Positions 47,279 to 57,781 of a stretch of DNA of 64,000 nucleotides are shown here, piece by piece. The notes beneath the pieces are model-generated. The model was not told the DNA's origin, searched no databases, and saw only the letters and a list, made by a program, of their open reading frames with translations. Made by a program: the position numbers and the translations under genes. How positions within the stretch are numbered: position 1 is the stretch's first letter; the number at the start of each line of letters is the position of its first letter. This DNA is from Augochlora pura (taxonomy: Eukaryota; Arthropoda; Insecta; Hymenoptera; Halictidae), in assembly GCF_028453695.1 (NCBI RefSeq), contig NC_135773.1, forward strand, positions 10,540,001 through 10,604,000. The letters are read 5' to 3'.

Positions 47279-48165
47279 CCTCTCTCGATGCTTTAGAAGA
47301 AGTTATGAAGTCCGATATACCCGGTGTGACTGCATCGACGCTGCACTTCCGTGGGCATCCACGATTTTATTCTCGATTTTAACCGCAATTTTATCCCCGA
47401 TTTTATTCTCGAGCAGAGCACGGTCAGCGGGATTACGTTTCAGGAGAGCGGTGAATTGGCTGATCGCGGCGCGCTGATTAAGGGAGCAATCGATTCTTGA
47501 CCGATTTACGCTCCACTATTTTAATATGCACGGTATTAAGGTCGAGGCGGAATTACTCGAAGACGGGCGGGCGGGCTCCGCGCGAGTACGCAATCTCGCC
47601 GGGATCGGACTCTTTTTACCGGGTTCAGCGAGTCGTCTAATCGCAGTCATGCATCTCTCGGTGGCCGCCGTGGCTCCCGGCCAGTTCTGGATAGGGGCTC
47701 GAGCCGTAGGAAAGGAAAGAGGAGCACACGCGTGATCTCGGGTGCACCGTGAAAGCAGTTCGTGACGCGTACACGTACACACGGCCAATCGATTGGCCTT
47801 CGGGCCTGTGGCGGAGGTGCGAACCGGTTCCTCCTCGAGAGCGGCTCGATTTTCGTCGTGGAATTCGGAGCTCGGCCTGGCCTGACTTCTCCGCAACCCC
47901 TCTGGACGGAGAGGATCCCGGATCGGGGCTCCCTTCGGCCCGGTTTCCACGGGACCCGAGGAAGAAGCGACGCTCTATCCGCGAAACAGAGGTAGACAGA
48001 GACGGCCGACACGCCCCCTTGGCGTCAGATTTTATTTATCGCGGCGTGGCTTTTTGTTTCACGGTAAATACCCCGAGCATTTAAGAGTAAGACGTTTCCC
48101 CGATTTATGGTCGTCCGCCTGCTTCCAGTTCTTCTTGTTCCTTTCGGCGAGGAGAGCACCCTTGA

Positions 48166-48169
<4 letters not shown>

Positions 48170-48213
<44 letters not shown>
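48170..48213 (+). repeat. (CT)n microsatellite
   Basis: CT repeat of about 44 bases with one G interruption near the end. Confidence 0.95.
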
Positions 48214-48975
48214 GACGCGCCGCGTAACCCTCCAGGGATTTTCCCTCTCTCAGAACCTTTCTCGCCTAGTTCGCGTTTTCGTCGAGTCGTTTCGGTCTGT
48301 TACACGCCGATCCACTCGATACGCACCCCTGTCCGAAGCACAGAGACACTTGCCAAATTCGGGGATGAATCGAACCGCGACGACCTTGAAATATTAGCGA
48401 GAAGGGTGTCCACACTGTTCTATATTCTTCCGGAAAGTTAACCAGCTGCTTTCGTCGCTACATAATTTATGGGCAACCTAATTGGATTGTCAAAAATGAA
48501 ATAACTTAATTCGCGTAGCTTTAAGAAGGTGATACGACTGCTCCGCAAGAATCACGAAAAATCGCTTTCTTTCTGGTGTAGATCTGTTTTCCCATATATA
48601 AATTTTATGGAAAATCGCGAGAACCTCATTGTCAATCATCCCTTCGTCTTCCGCGGCCATGAAAAATGTTTGCCAATCATTTACAATCAAACAGCTTCGA
48701 ATGGGGAAAATAATTGTTGTCTCGCGTCTTTGGCTACTTTGATCGAAACAGTTACGGTGCCTGTTAGAGGATATGACTGATCTAAAAGACAAAGAAAATG
48801 TGTGCTCGACGTATGCCCATACTTACTTCAATGGCTAAATATTCATAACGGGATATTACAGTCCATCGTGTTTTAATTTAAAAAGAAGCGAGCAACATAC
48901 ATATGTAGTAGATACCGTTTGTCATCCCTCTCGATTGATGTTTTGTAAATTCAGTGTTCGCCGTGTTCGTTTCAG

Positions 48976-49797
48976 ATTAACATGGAGGCGGTGACGTCGA
49001 CGGATTACGACTCGTCGAACCTGAGCAGAAACTTCAACCAGGTGGGCTTCAACACGTACAACTACTCGCAGTTCGAGGAGAAGTACAAGCCCCGCCAGGT
49101 CCTGAAATACGGCGACGAGTATCTGGAGTACGGGCGGAATTCGGCGAGGCTGGGCACGAACGATAGGTTCGGCAGGTTCCCGTCGTCGAGGCACCAGGAC
49201 GGTGTCGGCGGCAAGCTGGATCACAAGTACGCGAGAAGTCACTCGCAGCCGGAGAGACAGCACCATTCGTCTCACGAGGCCCGCTCCAAGTCGCAGGACT
49301 CCCGCGAATTAACCTTCTATCAGATCGATCCGCCGGTGAAGCCGGAGAACGTCCAGCACGTTCATTCGAAGGCGCATCGTTCCGCGACGGAGAAGGGCCA
49401 GGGCAAAAAGGAGCTGACCTTCTACGAGATCGATGGGCCGGTCGCGCAAGAAAAGACGAAAGACGCCAAGTTCGAGGCGTGCAAAGAGAGAGGCGAGAAG
49501 CGGGACAAGTGTCACGCCGGCCAAGAAAAACCGAATCCGACGAAGCACGCCAGCAAACAGTGCCATCAGGAGCAAAAGACGAACCCGCCGAACTATCAGC
49601 TGAACAGGTCACAGTCGGACCTGACCGAGTGCCAGCTGCCCAACTATTACAGGCACCAGAATAACCCTTACATCGATCCGCCCAAGTACAGGCCGTTCGA
49701 CAGGCCACCGAGATACCAGGAAACGCCACCCAAGTCGGAGCCTCCGCCCAAGTACTCGGAAGTGGCCAAGAGGCAGGACGACTGCAAACGAACTCAG
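48976..49797 (+). CDS. Core exon of an unrecognised disordered protein with four PPxY motifs
   Basis: This 822-nt exon runs from the acceptor CGTGTTCGTTTCAG to the donor CAG|GTGGGT and is open in phase 0. Two codons (Ile-Asn) precede an ATG at 48982 in good context (AACATGG), so it can be internal or carry the start. From that Met: residues 1-60 are Tyr/Asn-rich (FNTYNYSQFEEKYKPRQ); ELTFYQIDPP at 109-118 and ELTFYEIDGP at 144-153 are a duplicated motif; a Lys/Cys/His-rich stretch spans 155-200; PPxY motifs are PPNY 202-205, PPKY 233-236, PPRY 242-245 and PPKY 255-258. PPxY motifs bind WW domains (for example Nedd4-family ligases, Yorkie, Kibra), so an adaptor or a cytoplasmic tail regulated by such partners is a reasonable inference. 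No signal peptide or membrane helix here. Unspliced, the frame would end at 49939-49941. Confidence 0.85.
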
Positions 49798-51060
49798 GTG
49801 GGTCTATTAGCTTTGCTCGACATGGAAGCAGAGGTGACTAAATTTCGTGCATCTTTTACTGTATCGGTTAAACTCACTCTCGATAACTTCCTCTTCTTGG
49901 ATTATTCCATTATAAAGCTGATATTAATTTGCAATTATTAGACTGCGGATTTTCATGAAAAATGAAAATGATTATGCCTCATTTATTATAAGAGTGGTCT
50001 ATGCAACTTGTGTACTGTAATACTAAAATATGCGTTGCATGGAAATATGTCGTATACAAAAGATATACAATTTAAAGTGATACATTATGTAGTTAATTTA
50101 TTTTTTGTAGGTAGAGGCATTTTGTAGATCTGAAAGTTGATTTTGTTTTTTTAAATATAGTATTGTATTTCTTATATTAAAATATAGAGGAATATTCTAA
50201 GAAATAAGTATTAATCATTATTAGCCCTAAATAGCTAATCAGTAATTGTCAAGAAAGTTGAAGTATTCGTTAGCTGTTAAGTTTAGCGACGATAAATTCA
50301 ATACTTTTTTATTCAGAATAAGATATTCTTCCATATTTTCATATAAAACATACAGTAACCTATTTGAAAAAAATAAAATCGACCCTCAAATCTCTGAAAC
50401 ACCTTCACCTGTAAAAAAAATAAATGAACTACGTAATGAAGTCCTTTAAACCATGCAACTTTCGCACGCAACATTTTTTTCGTATAATGCATATTTTGGA
50501 AGATGCAGGGGATGCACAAATTGCATGAACCACCTTTTATAAAAGATAGATAAAAATGTTTTCTTCTTTGAATAATACTGATAAACTATAACTAACATGG
50601 CAAAATTCTTAATATTCTCTCGTATTTCCTCTTCTTCATCTTTTATTTAACCATTTCTACTACGAATACAAAAAATCCGCAATCTAGTAATTATCAATGT
50701 GTTTTACTTACATCCGAAATTGTGAAGCTTGTCGCGACAAGCATGTCTATTATCATTCCGCGAATGAGACGCGTGGCATAATTGGAAGTTAAAAGTACAG
50801 CGAACGTAGATTATCTTTCACTTTTCGAAATGAAGCAGTTCCATTCGCGTACTCTACTCGTCTGCAGCCACGAAAACAAGACACGCGAGACGATATTTGC
50901 TCCGGCACGAACCAACATTGACACGCCAACTAATGAACCCTTCCGGCCAAGACACTTTGGTTTGAGGCAGTCCACGTGCATTTCCGGTCTGGCTGTAGCC
51001 ATTCCAGGCGCGCGAATCCGGGATGATTAGCGGTTACGGGTAATGTTATCATTTTGACAG
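49798..51060 (+). other. Intron between the two core exons, carrying a TA-type element
   Basis: GT..AG borders (CAG|GTGGGT and ATTTTGACAG|GAGG) in phase 0 on both sides. Most of the intron is AT-rich, and its middle is the element at 49938-50687. Confidence 0.8.
49938..50687. mobile_element. Candidate 750-bp TA-type element in the intron
   Basis: The left end TTAGACTGCGGATTTTCAT and the right end (other strand) CTAGATTGCGGATTTTTTG form an inverted pair, each flanked by TA (49936-49937 and 50688-50689). TA duplication suggests the Tc1/mariner group. The interior is AT-rich; a 67-codon plus frame at 50246-50449 resembles no transposase and has no DDE/D pattern visible. The same end motif occurs at several other places in the window. 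Confidence 0.55.
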
Positions 51061-52268
51061 GAGGAGAGGGGCAAACGACTGGGAACCGGCGGAGGAGGTG
51101 GCAGCGGCGGCAGCGGAGGTGGAGGAGGAGGAGGAGGAGCAGGAGGAGGTGGAGGAGGAGGTGGGAGCGTAGGTATCGGCAACGGTGGTAGCGGTGGCGG
51201 TGGCGGTAGCGGCGGTGGTGGCAACTCCAGCAGGGGGACTGGCAGCACTCATGGCGCCGAGACGCCCTCTAATCTGGCCAGTATCACGCCAACCGCGCGA
51301 GAAGCAACACGCGGCTGTTCCTCGCGGTCGCGGCTCCCGTACAAGTTGTGTGACACGCGCTCCTCCTCCAACAACAACAATAACAACAACAACGTAAACA
51401 CGAGCAACAACAACAACGTGAACAAAGAGGAGCACTATCAGGAGGCGAACGATGACTCGGACGTAATCGCGAGGTGTCACGTGGACCCGTCCAACAAGTC
51501 GCATCATCACCCGGTGGGACGATCGTGCGCGATCGGCGGCGGCGGCGGCGGTGGCGGCGGTGGTGGTGGCGGTGGCGGTGGTAGTGGTTGTGGTACCGTT
51601 TCCGGGAATGTCTGCCACGGTGGTTCCGGTGTGCCGTGCGAGTCCTCGACATGTGACAAGTACAAAGGTGCCGTGGACTCTCTGCTGAAGGCCAGCGAGG
51701 CCGTGCAGGGTCGTCTGTGCGAGAGATCGATGCTGAAGATCGAGAAGCCCTCCGGTAAAGGGGTTGCTCACGGAGTCGAGGCGATCGGGAAGTGCGGGGA
51801 TAGAATGAAATCGGCGCAGGAGATCGCCGGCTACGGTAAGCACGAGGCCTCGGCCAAGACGAAGGGACAGCACGATGTCGGTCACGGGTTCAAGGTCGAG
51901 AACATCAAGTACTACGGCGAACTGAAGGGCTACGACTTCAAGTCGTACGGCACCATAGACAAGCCGGCGGCGACCTCGGCCCACGAGAAGTCCCATACGC
52001 ACGGGCCCGAGAAGAACAGCCACGAGAAGTGTCACTCGAAGGGCTCCGCCGGCGTCGCCGCGATGCAGAGCTACGGCCTGGCCAAGGTCGCCGCTGGTGA
52101 ACGTCCCCCGGAGAAGAATCTGTACGCGGACCATTATTATCACCGACCATCTCACTCGAAGCCGCAGAGTCCGTATCAGGTGTACCAGGAGACCAAGTAC
52201 TCGTACAACGTGAGCGGGGTGCCCGGGACGCCGGCGCAGGCCAGCGCAGCCGCAGCTTTCTTCGCAAG
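51061..52268 (+). CDS. Second core exon: Gly/Asn-rich, His/Cys/Lys-rich disordered segment
   Basis: This 1208-nt exon continues the previous frame from phase 0 and ends GCAAG|GTCAGT with two bases of a split codon. It begins EERGKRLGTG. A Gly/Ser tract follows (51088-51222), then about 40 ordinary residues, an Asn run (eight Asn from about 51370, then four more), and a 16-Gly run (about 51535-51582). The rest is a Lys/His/Gly/Tyr-rich part with YGELKGYDFKSYG and repeated HEKxH-like segments (HEKSHTHG, HEKCHSKG). It closes with YQVYQETKYSYNVSGVPGTP and an Ala-rich AQASAAAAFFAR. Almost the whole exon looks disordered; there is no catalytic fold. The large minus-strand frame over the same bases is a GC-driven shadow. 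Unspliced, the frame would add an Arg-rich tail from the CGA repeat and stop near 52437. Confidence 0.85.
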
Positions 52269-52347
52269 GTCAGTCACTCAATCTACTATACTACTCGCGA
52301 TCACGCGCGTCCACCTGTTCCCGCCTAGATTTACGGCGGTGCGCCAG

Positions 52348-52385
52348 CGACGACGACGACGACGACCACGACGACCACGACGACC
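52348..52385 (+). repeat. (CGA)n trinucleotide repeat
   Basis: CGA units with CCACGA interruptions, starting 80 bases after the exon end. Confidence 0.9.
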
Positions 52386-53039
52386 GTCTATCGTACCTCT
52401 TTCTCCACAAGCATTGTCCCGACCGGACCATCTGTAATTGTCCCTCGTGGCTACCGTTTGTTTACGTGACGCGTCCCCCGACTCGACGTTCGCTCGCCTA
52501 CTTAGGATGACTTTATCGTTCGGCTGTTCCCCGGTGGTACCGCGACAGCCCATGCGAAACTTTTTCCGCAAACCTATAACTCCCGCCAGGAATTCGCGAC
52601 TTATTCTCTCAGTCCCGTGTACCCTTACTTGGGCTCGCATTAAATTCAACAACTTTTATCGTGTTTGCTGCTACCTGCTACTACTCGTTACTCCCTCTTA
52701 CGACACGTACAACCGAGTTTTCAACTTTGTCTTCCCTGGCCCGTCGCCTTTTAACCGCTACGCCGCGTTTCAGTTCCCCGCTGCAAATGGTATCTTATTG
52801 CACTCGCTTTAGCCAGTTTGAATGCAGTTTTAACTCTTCGCGGTTACACAATGCTTTGCAATTTTCCTCTGCTCTGCTTTGAATTCTTCTTTAACTCGGG
52901 CTTGGCTCTGTTAGTCCGCATAGTTATACGTGGAACGAGACGTAATGTCCTGTTCCATTGAACATAGGCTGGCAAAGGATTACGTGACCAAGGATTAAAC
53001 AACGCGGAGCGATGTGTCCGATGAATGAACATCCCCTAG

Positions 53040-53242
53040 TGGATAAACATTTTCGTAGAGTATTTTCATTTTATACCACATATTAGTGCAATTTGTATAT
53101 ATGATATTGAGTCAATATAATAGTTGTACTTTGAACAGTTCTTTAAAAATAAACTAATTTAATAATGTTAAAATTTGATCAGAACATTGTATAGAAATCT
53201 TGAGTGGTACCTCAGAGTTACCATTCGAGTAAAAAGGGTTAA
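53040..53242. mobile_element. Decayed TTAA-type miniature element (CCCTTTGCA family, copy 3)
   Basis: The right end CCATTCGAGTAAAAAGGGTTAA and upstream TGGTACCTCAGAGTTACC align with the right ends of copies at 39502 and 45343. An ATTGAGTC remnant of the internal palindrome is at about 53107. The left terminal repeat is not recognisable, so the left border is a guess. Confidence 0.5.
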
Positions 53243-54038
53243 AATAAGCTGCATTCATAAAGAAATACTAAAATTGTGATCGAGGATAATTGAGCTCAAA
53301 CAGCTTGCTTACGATTACATCATTGAGTATTGCTTTATAAGTATTACAAGACTGAATTTATTTACATAGCTATTTGTTTCTATTCTTATTTGTACTAGAA
53401 TTAATCAAATTTATGTTATCATTTATTTTATCTACTAAAATAAAATTTATGGAATTCGTCATTTTGATCGTTATGCTATGTTTAGTGTCAATTGCTGTCA
53501 TAAGACAGGTTCGAACATTATCAAAGTAAATTATGGGAATGTTTACAAAATCGTTGCACCTTGCAAGTTTATTTCGAGAGTCCGCCGAAGGGTTAGGAGT
53601 GCCGATAAAACACAAGATCGATCGCTCCCCGCGATCGATGGCATTTAGGGGTTTAACCTTCCGCTGATTCGATCTGCCTGCGAACAGTCCTCCCTCTCGG
53701 ACCAACCATTGTTCTCGTTGCTCCCGGGAAAAAGCAATCTGTCTCGAAGAATTCTCGGCAATTCGCAATCGCCATTCTCTCCCGGCCGCTTCTTTCATTC
53801 TCGGGCGGGCTACGCGTAGTAGGGGTTCGCGCGCAATCACGGATTCACGGGGAACAATTTCAAAGGTGGTCGCCAGGCTGGAAGCCGAGCTTTCCTTGAG
53901 ACGTCGCCGTGGCGGCTTTGATCTACGACACGCGTTTTCGACGGACGAACCACGGAATGAGAAGCATCGGGGCGGTCGCGTGAAAGCGTTCGGTCGAGCC
54001 TGAATCGCGTGCAGTTTGCGCCCAAGCTCTTCTGCCGG

Positions 54039-54061
54039 TCTCTCTCTCTCTCTCTCTCTCT
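54039..54061 (+). repeat. (TC)n microsatellite
   Basis: About 23 bases of TC followed by TTCCCCCC. Confidence 0.9.
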
Positions 54062-55925
54062 TTCCCCCCTTAAACTCCGGAACTTAAGTCGTGTCATAAA
54101 CCGTAGTCGCACAGCCGATGGATGTTTCGTTGTACAATAGCATTCTCGGCGTGCTTCGCGCTCGGACATCTGCTCAATCTTTGAGTCGCGATCTTGGTCG
54201 CGAGAGTTATTAGTTGCCCGGTAATTGCGAACCGTTGCGTTTAATAGCGATTTATGGGCTCTAGATTGTCATTAGCTGCTGTACGGGCACCTGGGGGCGA
54301 ATGTATCCAGTTTGGACACTGATTGCTGAAATTTCGACTAATCATCCGAGGTCCTCGCTGCGTGGAAAATTATTGGCAACAATTTTTAGTACAGTGAATG
54401 CACGTGTTAACTCCAAGCCCGATTTTGTATTGTCGTAGATTGTATTGTCGCAAATCTGATTAGGTGTCGTTTAAAACAGCGAAAAGATTGAAAAGATTTA
54501 AAAATATCAATACTTTATTCTTAGCTGTATAAAACAATTAAATAGAGAAACAAACTTTTAATTAGCTCTTGTTCATAATCAACAATGCTGGGAATTTTTA
54601 TTTTACATAAATGTACGATCTTGATGATAAGGAAATCCAACTATAAATTTAGAATGCGTATGAATTGGTTTATGTTAACTAGCTAAAAATGATTGGTTTC
54701 AATCATTTATCTATGAATGCTTTAAACCAAATGGTTTATTTAGCAAATATAAGGTGAACATAAATTGGAATTGAATATTATTGAAATATAATTTTAGCAA
54801 TTTTATTGTTCGCTACGATTCAACTTGAAAAATGGGTTTGGGAATCTATTCGATCACTTTCCATAAAACCAATGCACAAAATATTCGTCGTATAATATAT
54901 AACAGACGAAAGGGAAGCAAAAATTGCGTAAAACTGAAATAAAAAAATATTATTTCCTTCTCCGAAAATTGAATTATTATCTTGAAGTGAAACATTTGAT
55001 TAAATTTTAATTAAATCGATATTTCATTTGAATGTAATAATTGAATTTTATATTTCATTGAAAAATCATTTAAATAATTCGACAAATAATTTATTTATTA
55101 TTTGCCATCTGAAAAAAAAAGAATGTTACCTTTTATTTGTATTTCACGGAACGACGAATACTTGATTATTTCCCATTCGAATCAGATTTAATTTGTTATT
55201 TATAATTTCAGAGAAAAATCCTCCGTTCTCTGGTGTACTGTTTAAAATAACGATTTATCGGCTCCCCATTCGCGACTAATGCGAGCCCGGCGGATCCGCG
55301 AGCGACTCGCATGCCGGACGGTCCTCGTTTTGCAAGGAAAGGAACGAACGTCCGCTCGGAATGTCGACGGCGTGTCGCTTGTTAATGAAAAGCAAACCCT
55401 CGATTTCGAATAAAATCGCCGATCGAACGGCAGGAGTAATCGCGCGGGGCCGTTTCGACGGCCGATAAAACTGGCTGGGGCACGGGCGGCACTCGAGCCA
55501 GCGATAATCGCGAGCGGAGAACTCGCTCGCGCGATTCCCGCTCCGGTGAGCTTTAAATCGTCGAATAACTAATGTATCGTTTAATGGAGAGCGGTGCACG
55601 GTTTCTGAGCGATCGTGTCCCGCGTATGAATGATTTCAATGGACTCGTCTCGGTTGTGAGTGGCGCCTCGGTTCGTTCCGCTCTTCTCTTCCGCGCTCCT
55701 CTCCGCACCCGCTACGCTCCGCTACGCGCCGCGCCGCGCCGTTCCTCGGCAGCGTCGCTTGCTCAGGATTCTTTGGAATCGGTGTTCTCGCAGTCTCGTA
55801 GGAAGTAGCCGCGCGGCAAGAATTGAAATTAATCGCGCCTCGACGAGTCCCAAGACGTATACCTGGTTCTCTTTTGTACGACTACTGGTTTCACGCCTGG
55901 ACACGGAGCATTCTGGCCGCGTGCG

Positions 55926-55984
55926 CTCTCTTCTCTCTCTCTCTCTCTTTCTTTTTCTTTTATCCTCTCATTTCCGTCTTTCTC

Positions 55985-56024
<40 letters not shown>

Positions 56025-56031
56025 TCTCTTT
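55926..56031 (+). repeat. Two CT tracts separated by a pyrimidine-rich spacer
   Basis: CT repeats at 55926-55950 and 55990-56031, the second ending 45 bases before the acceptor of the next exon. Long CT runs can bind pyrimidine-tract proteins and may affect use of that acceptor; that is inference. Confidence 0.9.
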
Positions 56032-56076
56032 CAAGTAATCACGCGTGCACACAATCGATGTTAAAACACCTTTCAG

Positions 56077-56184
56077 AAATCGGTTGCCGGACACGCCGGT
56101 TAACAAGAGGCTGCCCCGAAGGAGCGCCGACGATTTTTCGCTCGAGTATACCAAACGACCCTGCTCCTCCTCCTCGAGACACCC
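56077..56184 (+). CDS. Candidate next exon of the same gene; 3' end uncertain
   Basis: The acceptor ACACCTTTCAG precedes one base that completes the split codon from 52268 (AG+A, Arg). The frame then reads NRLPDTPVNKRLPRRSADDF, continuing SLEYTKRPCSSSSR, which looks coding (basic, Ser-rich, GC third positions). No strong donor follows: CGA|GTATAC after 56145 and CCC|GTGTGC after 56184 are weak, and both would leave phase 2. If neither is used, the frame runs to a stop at 56393-56395, but its later part looks less like coding sequence. The end given is one choice among these. Confidence 0.5.
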
Positions 56185-57730
56185 GTGTGCATGCACACGC
56201 CCGGCGAGCATCGTTCGCTTTTTGCGACGAGATCCCGTCCGAAGTTCCCGGAATACGAGTATCGTACCGTTACTTTCGAACTTCATGAATATTCTCGAAA
56301 CCTTTCCCGTCCGGTGGCAAATAAAAAAGAACCGGGCCCGCGTACACCGCCGCCCAAAAAACCCGGAAACCACGGGCCGCCCGCTAAGTCTGTAAAACTC
56401 GATTATCTCGGAACTATCGGCCGTGCAAAAAAGTTTCTGCTCGCGAATTTAATGGCGGGATAGTCGAACTTTCGGACAAACGCGAGATTTTTTTTAATAG
56501 ACTCTCCGAGGGTCTTGTAGATGTTGAATGTCTTCGAAGGAGACAGAGGATTTCGGGACGAATTAGATGTATTCACGAGAATCTGAGAATGTTCGACCAT
56601 AATTCGGAGGTGAATTTTTTGAAGTAGTGCGGTGTTGGGTGATTTTTTAATAATATTGTCATATATTTAGCGTTTAACTTTCAAGCGACACCAAAAACTG
56701 CTGTGCCAATGCTGAAATTAATTTTAACAGCATCATGCTCGTTTGTACTTTAACATTTTATAAAATAGAAATTCAGTGGATAAGAAAACATAGTTTGGAT
56801 TTCAAATGAAAATAGCTTCGACTGCAAAGGGTTAATTAGTATCAAAAGAGCATTTTGATTACCATTTACAACAAGGGATGTGAAATATTAAACATGTAAA
56901 GGAGATTATTAGGCAGCCAATACTCTTTGTTTAACCTTTTGTACATGTTTAAAAATTTGTCTTACGTAAAATCTGTATGAATACGATTACACATGAAGCT
57001 TTATTTAAATAGAATAGCTACTTTCGATATTATATCGTTTAATATTCAACTAGTATGACAAAACTCTCATGGATCAAAGCTTCCATTAAAAACTGAACCA
57101 CCCCATACGTACTAAAATCTTCACGAAATCGATTATATATAATATCACATCCTGCCCAATTTCCTGACATAATTTCTTGCTGCAGCAATGGAGGCTTTGG
57201 AAACCTTCGATCGTGAAGTACGAGGAGAACAGGAAAGTTGTTCAATTTCGTGAGACACTTTCGAGGTTGGCGGATATAATTCTGGCGACGCGTGCTGTCG
57301 AGTTTAATATCGCGCCGCGAGATTACTTCTCACCGAAGGAAGTCGAGCGGTTCCGGACTTTTGAACGACGCTGTAGCCGGGGTATGTTGCCGGAGGTTTT
57401 TCGCGGCGGCTCCATCATTCGCGGTATCTCGGCCCGCGTCTATTTCCCGATGGGTTTGCCCGGGCCGGCCCCGGAAGAAGTTGGAATTTCAGGAAGTTTC
57501 GTGGCCGTGGTCTAAGCCGTCGTGTGACAAATAAAATTGACCCAGGCCGGGTGCGTTGTTCTCTGATCCACGTGGGACGGGAAAAGGAGTAGGATGAAGG
57601 GAAGGCGAAGAGGATATAAGGTGGTGGGCCAGGTCCGCTCGTATTGTTAGCCGTCGTGATTTTATTGCCCTCTTATATTGGCTTCGCGCGTCTCCCTCTC
57701 TGTTGCGCGGCTGTTTCGTCTTCTCTCTTG
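56185..57730. other. Possible exon extension, then non-coding DNA
   Basis: 56185-56463 is open in a second frame (containing KFPEYEYRTVTFEL and a PPPKKPGNHGPP stretch), noted as a finding. Beyond 56464 the DNA is AT-rich, with a TTAA-type element and a 113-codon frame at 57177-57515 that has a good acceptor-like TTGCTGCAG but no further support. Confidence 0.35.
56674..56835. mobile_element. Possible decayed TTAA-type element (CCCTTTGCA family, copy 4)
   Basis: The right end CGACTGCAAAGGGTTAA matches the family terminal repeat closely. The left end TTAACTTTCAAGCGAC matches only with gaps. The interior is AT-rich and dissimilar to the other copies by eye. 162 bp. Confidence 0.4.
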
Positions 57731-57733
57731 TCC

Positions 57734-57778
<45 letters not shown>
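57731..57778 (+). repeat. (CT)n microsatellite
   Basis: About 48 bases of CT with one TTT interruption. Confidence 0.95.

Positions 57779-57781
<3 letters not shown>

Larger units (their letters stand above)
45571..48975. other. 3' part of the intron before the core exons
   Basis: AT-rich to about 46430, then CpG-rich to about 48400 with two long TC tracts. It ends in the acceptor CGTGTTCGTTTCAG. A possible donor GCGG|GTAAGT occurs at about 46744, but the preceding open stretch (38 nt after an AG) does not keep a triplet phase with the neighbouring exons. No exon supported. Confidence 0.45.
52269..56076 (+). other. Intron downstream of the second core exon
   Basis: Begins AAG|GTCAGT and ends ACACCTTTCAG if the 56077 exon is used. 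Holds a CGA repeat, a decayed TTAA-type element, CT tracts and a long AT-rich middle (about 54400-55200). A CpG-rich part (55260-55900) precedes the next exon. No other exon supported. Confidence 0.6.

Noticed and set aside
49049..49729. 226-codon minus-strand frame
   Set aside because: Antisense shadow of the PPxY exon.
51049..52155. 368-codon minus-strand frame
   Set aside because: Antisense shadow of the GGN/AAC-rich exon at 51061-52268, which has good splice borders and phase.
57177..57515. 113-codon frame after an acceptor-like TTGCTGCAG
   Set aside because: No matching phase or donor linking it to the gene, and no recognisable motif.
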